NCBI GenBank assembly: GCA_937862885.1
Contig: CALMEE010000064.1
Location: 1 to 64,000, forward strand
Direction: 5' to 3'
From: an uncultured Planctomycetaceae bacterium
GTDB lineage: Bacteria > Planctomycetota > Planctomycetia > Pirellulales > Pirellulaceae
DNA: 64,000 nucleotides
The notes below the pieces were generated by a model. That model ran no database searches, was not told the origin of the DNA, and saw nothing but the letters and a program-made list of their open reading frames with translations. Both the position numbers and the translations under genes were made by a program. Shown one piece after another: positions 7,031-16,663 of this stretch. The stretch's first letter is position 1; the number at the start of each line of letters is the position of its first letter.

Positions 7031-9784
7031 TTATTTGTCACCCTCGTCCGAATCTATTGAATCTGCGGATTCACTCGAATCTTGATTCTCCCTTTCCTTC
7101 GATGTCTCTTGTTTGGCGTCTGCGGTTTCCTCGGTTCCTAAGTCTTCGTTGGCCGAGGCGCCTGCACCAAGAGTGCGCAGTAAGAAGTCTTCGTATTTGC
7201 GCATGCGGTTCAATCGTTTCACATCACCGCCCAGGCCATGACCACCTGTCGGATCGATGAACAATTCGACATTCGTTTCTTTGCCAGCTTGCAACAGCTC
7301 GCGATATACGGCGATCGTATCTTGAAATAATACGTTCGTGTCTTCGACACCGTGAATCAATAGCATCTTGCCTTTCAAATTCTTAGCCAAGGGCCGCAGG
7401 GAATATTTCTTTTGATCTGGTTTGCCGGTTTGCGAAGGGCCGACCGTTCCTGTGGTGTACCAGGCGTTATAGTTTTCCCATTCCGTGGGTCCCGCACCGG
7501 CGATGCCGACCTGGAAGACGTCGGGTTCCGTATACAAACACATTTGTGTTTGGAAGCCGCCAAAGCTCCAGCCGAAAATCCCCACGCGCCGATTATCGAT
7601 GCTGAAGTTTTCCGTGAGAAATTTGACGCCATCCACTAGGTCTTCGACTTGTGGCTTGCCGACTTGTTCGTAGTTTGCTTTCTCGAACAAGCCACCGTAT
7701 CCCGATTGACCGCGTGGATCAATCACGACGGTCACGTATTCGTGTTTCTCGGTCATGTAACCTTGAAAGAAGTAGCCATCCGCGCTGTAACTCCCATCCG
7801 TAACACTCTTGCGCGTGCCGAGCGGTCCGCCATAGACATAGATGAGCAATGGATATTTTTTCGAGGCATCCCAATCCTGCGGCTTAAACATCATGCCGTG
7901 GATGGTGTGTCCATGCCGGTTTTCGTAATCGAAGAATTCAGGCATCCAGGCAGTCAATTTTTTCGTCTCGGCCGGATGCGATTCGGTCACCAGTCTCGCT
8001 CTGCCTCGTTGATTTTGGACGAGCAATTCCGGCAAATTACCGTAGGTTACAAAGTTGCCCACAAGCTTAGTGCCATCATCACTGACGGCGACGGAAGAGT
8101 AATTTCCTTCTCTGCGTGAAATTTTCTTGACAGACAACGATTCCAGGTCCACGGCGTAAACCAACTCGCGCGCGGGGGAATCTTTCGTGGCGGTGACGAA
8201 AACGGTTCGGTTATCACCAGAAAATTGTTGTGGATAGACTTCGTAATTACCGCTGGTGAGTGACTGCACGGTTTCGTAAAGCGGATCCAACAAGTGCAAA
8301 TGCCGGAAGCCAGTCTGTTCGCTAAGAAATACGATGCGTTTGCTGTCCCAAGCCCAATTGGGGGAGACCATCCGCGGCGTGTTGGGGCCGCCATAGTGCA
8401 TGAAACGATAGACCACTCTGGCTGGATCTTCCAAAATATCTGGAGTGGTTGAACTTGCCATGCGCCCACCGCGACGTCGTTGTTCCGAATCCTCTTCGGA
8501 GTCATCCGCGCGGGAGGCAGCTTCAGACCGGCTTGGCGGCTTCCGCTTTTTCCGCAGTTCTTTGAGCTTTGCATCATCGGGAAAGCTCGCCACAAAAATC
8601 TGAACCTCGTCCGTTGTCTGATCGTAAAAGCAGAACGTCACTTTACTGCTATCCGGAGACCAGAGGGGACGGCTGATCACATCTCGCGGGTCGTCGATCT
8701 TTGTTTGAAACACTTGAATGAGTTCCGCCGTCTCATCGCGAGCAGACTCAAGGTCATACAAATACACATACGTATCCTGCGGCTTGGTTGCGTCGTCCGA
8801 AACAGTACGAGGAACGGAATCCGCTTTAGCGAATCGATCTCGATAACGAATGATGTCGACCGTACGACTGCCTTGTGGCATTCCGGATCCGCTGCGCGCC
8901 AAGATCGCCAACTTTGTTCCGTCCTGGCTCAGTTCGTAGCCGCCAAGACTCAGGTCTTGAGGCAGTCTGGGGTTGAGCTGTTCGATAAAATGATGACCGA
9001 AGCGTACGCGGTAAACCACTTGATTCTGGTTGTACGTGTAACCTGACCCATCGGGTAGATACGCGACTTGAGCGATGCTGTCCACGGTGTTCGTAATGCG
9101 CGAGAGGGCTGGCTCGGCGACATCGGTGATCTGGTAGATATCCCCCTCTGAAAAAATCAACATGGAATTCTCAGTGGGATGCCAAGCAAATCCCGAAACG
9201 CCCGAGTAACGAGGTGCTTGGCGGTCTTCCGCGTCCTTGTCATCAACCCGATTAATGACTTGTCGCTCTTCCTCTAACTTGTCGCGTTTGCGATCCTGAT
9301 CCTTTTCGGCATCGCCGTTTTTCGAGCCGTTGTCTTGCTTTTGCGCATCCGCCTGCTGGTTCTTTTTCCCTTTTTCCGCAGCGCCTTCCTGCTCTTTCTT
9401 TTCTTTCTCTAACTTGGCCTTGTGTTTCGCCAACCGATCTTCTTTAACCCTCCGCGCAGAGCGCTGGAACTCCGACATCGCGGCGACATCGGTAATCCGA
9501 GAAAGTTGTTCTGTTTCGAAGTCGTAGAGCCAGAGGTCGTTACCATGACGGCGTTCAGCGTACGTTCGATAGAGAAAAGCCACATAGCGACCATCTTTTG
9601 AGAACGCCATACTGCTGGCTTGGGGACCAAATAGGCTTTCCTCTGGAAACAATTTCTCCAGCGTGATCTCATCGCCACCGTTTTTCTGTTTGTCGGTCCC
9701 CTGATCTTGCGGAAATGCCCAACTGGAATTGACGGAATAGGACAATCCACTCAGCACCAGAAAAACTAACGATAAATATCTCAT
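7031..9784 (-). CDS. S9 family (DPP4-like) prolyl oligopeptidase, secreted
   Basis: Serine peptidase of 917 residues, probably periplasmic. A signal peptide spans residues 1 to about 24 (YLSLVFLVLSGLSYSVNSSWA). A beta-propeller follows, with WD40-like PD40 strands such as FAWHPTENSMLIFSEGD and PLWSPDSSKVTF, and then the alpha/beta-hydrolase domain from about 640. The catalytic triad is complete: S740 in GWSFGGF, D815 in HGVEDTN and H849 in GGHGLGG. Unusual low-complexity charged inserts rich in Lys, Glu and Gln occur at about 120-190 and 415-445, with an acidic tail (870-917). These make it longer than the usual 650-750 residues. ATG 9784 is the natural start. The gene stands alone and is divergent from scpB. 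Confidence 0.92.
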   Translation of the reverse strand: MRYLSLVFLVLSGLSYSVNSSWAFPQDQGTDKQKNGGDEITLEKLFPEESLFGPQASSMAFSKDGRYVAFLYRTYAERRHGNDLWLYDFETEQLSRITDVAAMSEFQRSARRVKEDRLAKHKAKLEKEKKEQEGAAEKGKKNQQADAQKQDNGSKNGDAEKDQDRKRDKLEEERQVINRVDDKDAEDRQAPRYSGVSGFAWHPTENSMLIFSEGDIYQITDVAEPALSRITNTVDSIAQVAYLPDGSGYTYNQNQVVYRVRFGHHFIEQLNPRLPQDLSLGGYELSQDGTKLAILARSGSGMPQGSRTVDIIRYRDRFAKADSVPRTVSDDATKPQDTYVYLYDLESARDETAELIQVFQTKIDDPRDVISRPLWSPDSSKVTFCFYDQTTDEVQIFVASFPDDAKLKELRKKRKPPSRSEAASRADDSEEDSEQRRRGGRMASSTTPDILEDPARVVYRFMHYGGPNTPRMVSPNWAWDSKRIVFLSEQTGFRHLHLLDPLYETVQSLTSGNYEVYPQQFSGDNRTVFVTATKDSPARELVYAVDLESLSVKKISRREGNYSSVAVSDDGTKLVGNFVTYGNLPELLVQNQRGRARLVTESHPAETKKLTAWMPEFFDYENRHGHTIHGMMFKPQDWDASKKYPLLIYVYGGPLGTRKSVTDGSYSADGYFFQGYMTEKHEYVTVVIDPRGQSGYGGLFEKANYEQVGKPQVEDLVDGVKFLTENFSIDNRRVGIFGWSFGGFQTQMCLYTEPDVFQVGIAGAGPTEWENYNAWYTTGTVGPSQTGKPDQKKYSLRPLAKNLKGKMLLIHGVEDTNVLFQDTIAVYRELLQAGKETNVELFIDPTGGHGLGGDVKRLNRMRKYEDFLLRTLGAGASANEDLGTEETADAKQETSKERENQDSSESADSIDSDEGDK

Positions 9785-10175
9785 CTCGATCTAATCCCCT
9801 GTGACAACAATTCGTTATTACCTTTGCTCGGCAAGAAACCGTTCCTATAATAAACGGCGGAAAATGCCGATTCAACAATTCTTTGAGCATTCGATTCGAT
9901 TATCAACGAATGGTCCGGCAACCATCCTCATTTGGTTCGACAAGGCACAAAAACCCTTGCGGGACTTTGTTCATTCTCGATCTTGACGGGTGAAGCAGCT
10001 TATGCGTAGAACAAACCGACGAAGCATCTCTGCAACGAACGATCGTGCATAGTTGTTCACCAAAGTCCAGCGGTTCAAGGCATCACTATCCAATCGACGT
10101 TGATTCCCGGCAATGGCTAGATCATCTAAACCCCATTACGTCTAAATCGCAGCATTAGGATGAGTAATACAATTC
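9785..10175. promoter_or_regulatory. divergent intergenic region, S9 peptidase / scpB
   Basis: 391 bp without a credible gene. A plus-strand TATAAT at 9846-9851 has a weak TTGCTC 16 bp upstream; it could start a long scpB leader. Promoters for both divergent genes must lie here. Nothing else is recognised. Confidence 0.35.
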
Positions 10176-11021
10176 ATGAAAAGGGATGAGCCATCAAACC
10201 TGAACGAAGCCCAGCAATCAACCGATTCCGAAAATGAGTTGAATGGTGAAAGCTTGACATCGTCTGAACAAAACTTGGATGATGATGTGAACACCGAGGC
10301 ATCGGATGCGCTAGATCTTATCGACGATCCGGAATTCACTGACGCACTCGTGGAGTTTTCGCTAGACGATTTAGGTCGAGCCTACGCCGCAGCGGTCGGC
10401 CTTGCACCCAAAGATGGACTTGCGGAATCGGCAGAGTCCCAAATCGAAACGCCCGATCCGGTCGAGATGGCCGCTCTCGACGATGCTCCCTGCCCGCTTT
10501 CTCCTAAGTCGATCTTGGAAGCCATCCTGTTCATGGGATCACCTAATGACATACCGTTGACGACAAAGAAGCTGGCTTCGTTGATGAGGGACGTCTCAAT
10601 CAAAGAGCTGAATGCACTGATTGACGAGTTGAATGCGGCTTATGCCGAAGCACAAGCCGCTTTTCGGATTGAAGTCGATAAGCAAAACGTGCAACTCGTG
10701 CTGGTTGAAGAAATGGAGCCGATCCGCCAAAAGTTTTACGGCGAAGTGCGGTTGGCCAAACTCACACAATCGGCAATCGACGTGTTGAGCATCGTCGCTT
10801 ACAACCAACCCATTTCCGCTCGCGAAGTCGATCGATTGCGGACGTATCCGAGCGCGGCGGTCCTCAACCAACTGGTCAAACGGCAACTATTGACGACCAT
10901 AACTGACGAAACAAATCCGCGAACGAAGTTGTACCAGACGACCGATCGCTTCTTGGAGTTATTCGGTCTTTCTAGCTTGTCTGATCTGCCGCGTGCTGAG
11001 TCTGAAATCGATCTGTTCTGA
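10176..11021 (+). CDS. scpB: segregation and condensation protein B
   Basis: ScpB, the winged-helix subunit that joins ScpA and SMC to form the bacterial condensin, acting in chromosome segregation. The conserved domain covers about residues 108-275. It starts SILEAILFMGSP, has the helix-turn-helix segment LTQSAIDVLSIVAYNQPISA and the hallmark YPSAAVLNQLVKRQLL, and ends with a TTDRFLELFGL block. The first ~105 residues are a strongly acidic, probably disordered extension of unknown role. No scpA or smc lies nearby. An ATG at 10160 is out of frame, so ATG 10176 is chosen; AGGATG 13 bp upstream is a weak ribosome site. Confidence 0.92.
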   Translation: MKRDEPSNLNEAQQSTDSENELNGESLTSSEQNLDDDVNTEASDALDLIDDPEFTDALVEFSLDDLGRAYAAAVGLAPKDGLAESAESQIETPDPVEMAALDDAPCPLSPKSILEAILFMGSPNDIPLTTKKLASLMRDVSIKELNALIDELNAAYAEAQAAFRIEVDKQNVQLVLVEEMEPIRQKFYGEVRLAKLTQSAIDVLSIVAYNQPISAREVDRLRTYPSAAVLNQLVKRQLLTTITDETNPRTKLYQTTDRFLELFGLSSLSDLPRAESEIDLF

Positions 11022-11081
11022 ACGTGGATTCGCAGGCGCTTAAAAATCCAGGCACACCTAGAGGCAACCAGCGGCCAACGG

Positions 11082-12473
11082 TTATTTTTCGCTGGCATCA
11101 GCCGCGTAACCCTCAATGAGTTGAGTGAGTTCCGAGACGACGGCTGGGTGTGTTGCAGCTAAATCGATATTCTCGCTAGGGTCATGGTTGAGATGGAACA
11201 ATAGCGGAACGCGGCCATCAAAATGTTTTACGCCGGTTTGGCTTGCTGTCTGAACGTGCAATTTCCAAGGCCCTTTCCGTACAGCTTGAATCGTGTTACG
11301 CGGCCCAAAAAAGAAGATGGGGCGTTCAGGCAAAGCTTCGCCCATAAAGCACTTGCTCATGTCACGTCCATCCATTGGCCGCTCACTCGGCAATTGTCCG
11401 CCGGCCAGTTTTACTAGAGTCGGCAATAAATCGATGGTTGCTAATGGCTCTTGGCAAACACTCCCTGCCTTGATGACGGATACCCATTGGGCGATGCACG
11501 GCACACGCACACCACCTTCCCAGGTGCTGCCTTTTCCATCGCGTAGCAATCCCGCTGAGCCCCCTGCGGTTTGTTTGATGATCCATGGGCCATTATCGCT
11601 TGTCACGATCACCAACGTCCGCTCATCTAGCTTCGCATTATGGATCGCGCGCAAGATTTCGCCGACACTCCAATCGAGTTCCTCGATCACATCACCGTAT
11701 AAACCCCGTTTCGAGCGGTTGCGAAACTGTTCACTGGCGTGCAACGGCACATGCGGCATTGGATGTGCGAGATACAACAAGAAAGGCATGTCTTGATGCT
11801 GCTCAATAAACTCGACCGCGCGACCCGTTAATCTCTTCGTCAAAAGGGCTTGGTCTGGTTCATATTCCACTACTTCATTACCTTCGATCAAGGGCAACTT
11901 AGGGTGACTGGGTTGCTGCATATCGTTAGAGTAGGGAATTCCAAAATACTCGTCAAAACCGTTCTGCAGTGGCAGATGTTCGAACTGATGACCCAAATGC
12001 CACTTTCCGAAACAAGCCGTACGATAACCCATGGGTTTCAACGCCTCCGCCACCGTGATCTCATCCACATCGATCCCTTGCGTTGAATCGGGCATGATGA
12101 CCCAGGGAAAGCCTGATCGATTAGCATACCGTCCGGTCAACAAGGAGTAGCGACTGGCGGAACAGGCCGGTGAAGGTGTATAGAATTGGGTGAATTTCAT
12201 TCCCTGGCTGGCCATGCGATCAATATTGGGAGTGCGAATTGTGGGGTGGCCGTAGCAACCGAAGTCTCCGTAACCGGCATCATCAAGATAGATGATCACA
12301 TAGTTCGGTGTTGCAAGATCGGGCCAGCCTGCTGATTGCTGGCGTGGATCTGTGCTTTGGCTCGATTGGCAACGCAATGCTGTTCCATCGTGGCAAAACC
12401 CAAAACTAGCAATCACCCAAACTAGGAAATAATGTGGAGCCGAAAACCGTGTAGCCTGAAATAAGATGATCAT
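11082..12473 (-). CDS. arylsulfatase (sulfatase family S1), secreted
   Basis: Type I sulfatase, about 463 residues, hydrolysing sulfate esters, probably of marine or plant polysaccharides (substrate not deducible). Start at ATG 12473 is preferred over the in-frame TTG at 12533: it has a GAGGTGGTG ribosome site and begins directly with a signal peptide (SAPHYFLVWVIASFGFC). Seen motifs: the metal-binding IIYLDDAGYGDFGCYG; the formylglycine site SPACSASRYSLLTGRY with Cys type C-x-A-S-R, which needs a maturase; GKWHLGH; and TSDNGPW. The length matches the family. No maturase, porin or second sulfatase is adjacent. It ends about 60 bp from the convergent scpB. Confidence 0.93.
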   Translation of the reverse strand: MIILFQATRFSAPHYFLVWVIASFGFCHDGTALRCQSSQSTDPRQQSAGWPDLATPNYVIIYLDDAGYGDFGCYGHPTIRTPNIDRMASQGMKFTQFYTPSPACSASRYSLLTGRYANRSGFPWVIMPDSTQGIDVDEITVAEALKPMGYRTACFGKWHLGHQFEHLPLQNGFDEYFGIPYSNDMQQPSHPKLPLIEGNEVVEYEPDQALLTKRLTGRAVEFIEQHQDMPFLLYLAHPMPHVPLHASEQFRNRSKRGLYGDVIEELDWSVGEILRAIHNAKLDERTLVIVTSDNGPWIIKQTAGGSAGLLRDGKGSTWEGGVRVPCIAQWVSVIKAGSVCQEPLATIDLLPTLVKLAGGQLPSERPMDGRDMSKCFMGEALPERPIFFFGPRNTIQAVRKGPWKLHVQTASQTGVKHFDGRVPLLFHLNHDPSENIDLAATHPAVVSELTQLIEGYAADASEK

Positions 12474-12603
12474 CACCACCTCACGCGGCTTTGAAAGAAG
12501 CGACACCTGCTTGTCTAGCTGATAAGATTCCAAACTTGTTTCCTCGGTTGGTCGTTATTTCAAATCGAGCCGTTGAATAACTTGCGGCTAACCAATTGTT
12601 GGG

Positions 12604-12632
12604 TTGACAGAAGAATTCAATTGGCGAAAATA
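12604..12632 (+). promoter_or_regulatory. possible tRNA-Ala promoter
   Basis: A perfect TTGACA (12604-12609) lies about 54 bp upstream of the tRNA. The -10 is poor: AAAATA at 17-bp spacing. The -35 match and position argue for the tRNA promoter, the -10 does not. Confidence 0.3.
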
Positions 12633-12662
12633 GGGTCTGACGGAATTACTTAACATTCTAAT

Positions 12663-12735
12663 GGGGTCGTAGCTCAGTTGGGAGAGCGTCTGGCTGGCAG
12701 CCAGAAGGTCAGGGGTTCAAGTCCCCTCGGCTCCA
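12663..12735 (+). tRNA. tRNA-Ala (anticodon GGC)
   Basis: A 73-nt cloverleaf can be folded by eye. Acceptor GGGGTCG pairs with CGGCTCC (one G-T and one T-G wobble). The D arm is GCTCAGTTGGGAGAGC. The anticodon arm is TCTGG-CTGGCAG-CCAGA with GGC at positions 34-36, and the T arm is AGGGG-TTCAAGT-CCCCT. The discriminator base is A and CCA is not encoded. It decodes GCC (and GCU). It sits upstream of mnmE in the same direction. Confidence 0.95.
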
Positions 12736-12971
12736 TTCTCACAAAATCGAGTTGTCTCGCTGGCGTAAATCTGGCCAGAAGATAGTTGTAGATTGAGGTA
12801 TCGTGTTCGCACGGTTTTAGCATACTGCTCATCGCAATCATCCGCTTGCCATTGATCTGTGCAACTGGCTGGCTTGTCAAAATTTTGTGGGCTTCTTCCG
12901 GCTCGGTTTAACAGCAGATTTGTTGTTGGAGAAAGCCAAAGATATTTCTTCACCTCGATCTTGCGCTGTCT

Positions 12972-14372
12972 GTGTTTGACGAACTGAACGAAACGATCGT
13001 GGCCGCCGCGACACCAGCGGGAAGTGCCCCTCGCTCCATCATCCGTATCAGCGGCCTAAATGCGTGCGATGAATTGACGCGCGTTTTTTCGCTCCCCGCA
13101 AATTTGTTGCGAGAGCAAAGCCACCCAAAAATCCATGCACTCTCGGTTTTTGTCCCCGGCTTCAAGCGCGTGATTCCATTCCATTTGGCGTTTTGGCCGA
13201 ATGAAAAAAGTTACACCCGGCAACCCATGGGCGAGCTGCATTGCATCGGCTGTCCGCCCATGGTCCAGGCGATCCTACAAATGTTGCGAGAAGGCGGTAT
13301 TCGCTTGGCTCGGCCAGGCGAATTTACGTTGCGTGCCTTTTTGGGTGGACGCTTAGATTTATCCCAGGCCGCTGCCGTTTTGGGCGTGGTCGATGCGCGC
13401 ACCAGCGAGGAGATGAACCGGTCACTGAAGCAAATGGCCGGAGGTGTGTCAGGCATCTTACAGCGAATACAAGATGACTTGCTTAATCTGTTGGCTGACG
13501 TTGAGGCCGGATTGGATTTCGTCGAAGAAGACATCACCTTCATTTCCGACGCCGACCTGACGGCTCGGCTGGGCGAAGCTCTACATGCACTGGAACAATG
13601 TCTAGAATATCTCGAACAACGATCCAGTTATCACGCCGACTATCGGGTCGTTCTACTCGGTTCACCGAACGTTGGTAAAAGCAGTCTATTCAACCGGTTA
13701 TTGCAAGCGGACGTCGCAAATATTGACTCGGCGGCGGGTACAACTCGCGATTTCAATTTAATGGAGTTGCAACTTTCACTGGAGCCGTCGATTTCGATCA
13801 AGGTTTTGTTGGTGGATACCGCAGGTCTCGACCAATTTACTCCAGGCCCTGATTCGAGCGCCGCGACTATCGATACTATCGCGCAACAGCGGAGCCGACA
13901 ACAATTCGCAGAAGCGCACTTGCGACTGTTTTGCATCGATGGTTCAAGGGGCATGAATGAATGGGAGCAAAATATTCTGGAACAAGCAGATGCCAAAAGA
14001 ATGAATGTGCTTACGAAAGCCGACCTGCCGCAAGTAATCAGCTGGAACCAAGATCGCGACGATTTTATCTCGGTAAGCTGCGTCAATAATTTTCAAATTG
14101 ACGAACTGAAAAAACGAATCGCGCACCGCGTGTTAGCTGATTTGGATGCCTGGCAAGGGCAATTTTTCGTAAGTAGTCAATGCGTGAGTAGCTTAATCTC
14201 GGCCCGCGAATCATTGAATCGGGTTGTCTTCAGTGCGGAACAACATTTGGGCCATGAAATTGTTGCGGCAGATATCAGAGAAGCTGTTGACGCCATCGGA
14301 ATTGTTACAGGAACCGTGTACACAGAAGATATTCTGGGAAGAATTTTTAGTCGCTTCTGCATTGGAAAATAG
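12972..14372 (+). CDS. mnmE: tRNA modification GTPase MnmE (TrmE)
   Basis: MnmE forms with MnmG the complex that places (carboxymethyl)aminomethyl on U34 of certain tRNAs. The 466 residues contain the N-terminal folate-binding TrmE domain (residues 1-120, with TIVAAATPAG and GEFTLRAFLGGRLDL). The Ras-like G domain has G1 GSPNVGKSSLFNRLL near 230, G2 GTTRD, G3 DTAGL and a G4-like TKAD. The helical domain ends in the invariant CIGK, whose Cys is needed for catalysis. The start is a GTG at 12972, which matches the conserved N-terminus; no ATG is available. Helical-domain length is normal, and the gene is probably fully functional. MnmG is not in the window. Confidence 0.95.
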   Translation: MFDELNETIVAAATPAGSAPRSIIRISGLNACDELTRVFSLPANLLREQSHPKIHALSVFVPGFKRVIPFHLAFWPNEKSYTRQPMGELHCIGCPPMVQAILQMLREGGIRLARPGEFTLRAFLGGRLDLSQAAAVLGVVDARTSEEMNRSLKQMAGGVSGILQRIQDDLLNLLADVEAGLDFVEEDITFISDADLTARLGEALHALEQCLEYLEQRSSYHADYRVVLLGSPNVGKSSLFNRLLQADVANIDSAAGTTRDFNLMELQLSLEPSISIKVLLVDTAGLDQFTPGPDSSAATIDTIAQQRSRQQFAEAHLRLFCIDGSRGMNEWEQNILEQADAKRMNVLTKADLPQVISWNQDRDDFISVSCVNNFQIDELKKRIAHRVLADLDAWQGQFFVSSQCVSSLISARESLNRVVFSAEQHLGHEIVAADIREAVDAIGIVTGTVYTEDILGRIFSRFCIGK

Positions 14373-14496
14373 AAGTACGGATTTATTGGATCCTGCACCT
14401 AGCAACAACTTCACCAACCAAGCAGATCGTCATTCCTCAACAGACGCTATCCTGTGGGTTGCATGCGGCGTCGCGCTGAAAATGCCCGCCTTCATT

Positions 14497-14958
14497 CTAG
14501 ATGAGGCCGACGTCCGATTCAGTTGCATCGCGCTCCAGCGTCTTATTGATGAGCAAGAGGAGCGTGTTCGGATCGTAAGGTTTCTTCAGGAAGTAGTGGC
14601 AACCGGCGAACCGGCTTTGGCGAACGATATCCGATTCATCGCTGCCACTCAGAATGATGATCGGTATATTGGCTGTTTCAGGATTATCGGCCAACTGTTG
14701 ACACAGTGCTAATCCACAGCCATCGGGCAACAGGACGTCTAACAGGATGGCATCTGGCCTTTCGGATCTGGCCAAGCGGAATCCACCATTGCAACTCATG
14801 GCAGAAAGGACCCGGAATCCTTGACGTTTCAGGCCCATTTCTAAGAAATCGACTTGTAGCTGATCATCCTCGATCAGCAAGATCGTCGAATTCATGGTTT
14901 GCTTGACGGGTGCAGGTTGTAAGCAGGCAATAGTTTGGCTTTCCATGATCGATTCCAT
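14497..14958 (-). CDS. single-domain response regulator
   Basis: CheY-like receiver domain with no output domain, about 153 residues from ATG 14958. The frame extends further up to a GTG at 15066, giving 189 residues, but that extension shows no domain. Receiver hallmarks: TILLIEDD acidic pair, phospho-acceptor Asp in AILLDVLLPDG, switch Ser in IIILSGSDES, and the conserved Lys in HYFLKKPYDP. It probably signals by protein-protein contact. No histidine kinase lies next to it; the nearest in the window is near 54 kb. It is convergent with mnmE. Confidence 0.88.
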   Translation of the reverse strand: MESIMESQTIACLQPAPVKQTMNSTILLIEDDQLQVDFLEMGLKRQGFRVLSAMSCNGGFRLARSERPDAILLDVLLPDGCGLALCQQLADNPETANIPIIILSGSDESDIVRQSRFAGCHYFLKKPYDPNTLLLLINKTLERDATESDVGLI

Positions 14959-15298
14959 TTTGAAAGCGCCAGAATTGATATGGCCGCAATTAACCAAGAA
15001 CTTGCAGCCAAGGGAAGCCTTGCTCAGCCTATAAAGTTTGTCAAATTCTTCTTGCCGGTTTTTCACAACTTTTGCGACGGCATAACGGAAATTCCGACAA
15101 ATCCAGCTGGTTGTTTGCCGCAGACGTTCGTACCTACTTCATCGATACCAGCAATCTAATCACAAAACACACATTGAATTTGATCGCAGGTCAGCAAAGG
15201 ATTCTTCGTCGATTGGTGGTCCAACGTTTACCAAGGGTTTCATGGTTGCTAGCCGTTAGGAACTGAGTTTCGGCGGCGCCTCCGGCAGGCGTGCAGGT

Positions 15299-16444
15299 TC
15301 AGCTAGTTGATGCTTGAAATTGAGAAATGGTTCGTGCAGATTTTTGCACGGGTTCAAATATCAAGTGGGCAACTTGCCATTCCTTTCCTTCATCGAAGCC
15401 GAATAACTCTGCACCAGCTTCAAAAAATAACAACCAGCGATACCACCATCGATTCGCTTGAGTTCCATAGACTTTTTGAAAGATGGGGAGAATCTGTGCG
15501 CGATTCGCGTGCATGCGATTGATCCATGCTCTGCATGTCTTGGAATAATGGGTGCCGTCCCACACCCATGTTTGCGTGATGTGGAGATGTCGATCGAAGC
15601 GGGACATCAGGTCCACCGATGGCATGAGACCACCGCTAAAAAAATAACGCCCCATCCAATTGGCGGAACCTTTTTCTTCGAAGAAATAGCTGAAGCGGCG
15701 ATGGCAAAAAATATGAATAAACAACTTGCCAGCGGGAGCCAGCCATTGTGAAATGCGTTGCAAGAGCATTTCGTAATTTCGCATGTGCTCAAACATCTCC
15801 ACTGAAACAATGCGATCAAATGTTCGGGTAAGCTGTAATTGATTGACGTCAGATGTGATGATCTCAAGCCGATGTGCAACGCCCAATTGTTCAGCCTGGC
15901 GCATTATATAATCACGTTGCGTTTTTGAGCTGGACACTGCGACGATTTGAGCGTGTGGGAATCGCTGCGCCATGGTGAGCGTCAAGGATCCCCATCCGCA
16001 CCCCAACTCGAGAATGCGCATCCCATCCTGTAAGTCGGCGTGAGCACAGGTCAGTTCTAAGGCATCCAGTTCTGCTTGGGCCAAGCCAGCCTGATCAAGG
16101 GTTAAGTGAGGCGCAAAATAGCACGAACTATATTTCAATCTCGGTCCCAAAACCGTTTTGAAAAACTCCGTCGGGACTTCATAATGCTGTTCATTTGCCT
16201 TGTCGGTCTTTACGGCGATTGGCTCAGCCAAACATTGCTCGGCAACTGTTTCGCTGGACGGTCGTTTCCGCTCAGCCTTTTCAAGATCGTGTAACCGTTT
16301 GCGGATAAGCTGTCGGATCGACATGCGCACCACACTCGACGGAACCCATCCACGCTCGATCAAGGCGATTGCACTCGCCACGATCGCATCCGACAAAATT
16401 GAAAACATAACAACTCCCAAAATGCCCGCAGTACTAGCTGCCAT
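15299..16444 (-). CDS. SAM-dependent methyltransferase, cyclopropane-fatty-acid synthase / coclaurine N-methyltransferase-like
   Basis: Class I methyltransferase of the Cfa/CNMT family, about 381 residues from ATG 16444 (a TTG at 16492 gives 397). An N-terminal helical region with ERGWVPSSVVRMSIRQLI is characteristic of the plant coclaurine-methyltransferase-like branch rather than true Cfa. Next come EQHYEVPTEFFKTVLGP and KYSSCYF, the SAM-binding motif I ILELGCGWGSLT, SVEMFEHM, and the C-terminal block of WINRMHANRAQI and ELFGFDEGKEW. Its likely role is methylation of a lipid or small amine; the exact substrate cannot be read. No fatty-acid genes are adjacent. Confidence 0.85.
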   Translation of the reverse strand: MAASTAGILGVVMFSILSDAIVASAIALIERGWVPSSVVRMSIRQLIRKRLHDLEKAERKRPSSETVAEQCLAEPIAVKTDKANEQHYEVPTEFFKTVLGPRLKYSSCYFAPHLTLDQAGLAQAELDALELTCAHADLQDGMRILELGCGWGSLTLTMAQRFPHAQIVAVSSSKTQRDYIMRQAEQLGVAHRLEIITSDVNQLQLTRTFDRIVSVEMFEHMRNYEMLLQRISQWLAPAGKLFIHIFCHRRFSYFFEEKGSANWMGRYFFSGGLMPSVDLMSRFDRHLHITQTWVWDGTHYSKTCRAWINRMHANRAQILPIFQKVYGTQANRWWYRWLLFFEAGAELFGFDEGKEWQVAHLIFEPVQKSARTISQFQASTS

Positions 16445-16663
16445 GATTCGCTGAGCAGCAAGATGTTTGTGTTGGACGATAACTTTTGACAAGAGAGCTT
16501 ACCAGCCGCAACGGACGGGAATGGTTAAAATCGTTCAGCTGAAGCCATGAGCAACCAGCCTGAAACCCTCCAATCGTTTGTAATTCGAAGAAGAAGCGGA
16601 TTCGGATTTAGAAATTTTCTGGGAGTTGTGCTTACCAAAACTCAGAGTTGGCTCATAAAAGCA

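Noticed and set aside
8480-9046. 188-codon plus ORF
   Set aside because: Lies wholly inside the S9 peptidase on the opposite strand.
12625-12645. GGGTCTGACGG motif upstream of the tRNA, resembling the RAYT repeat
   Set aside because: Only part of the 26-bp repeat core matches; too short to call a REP copy.
12674-12880. Minus-strand ORF ending in EPRGLEPLTFWLPARRSPN
   Set aside because: This peptide is a known annotation artifact: it is the antisense of the tRNA-Ala gene, not a protein.
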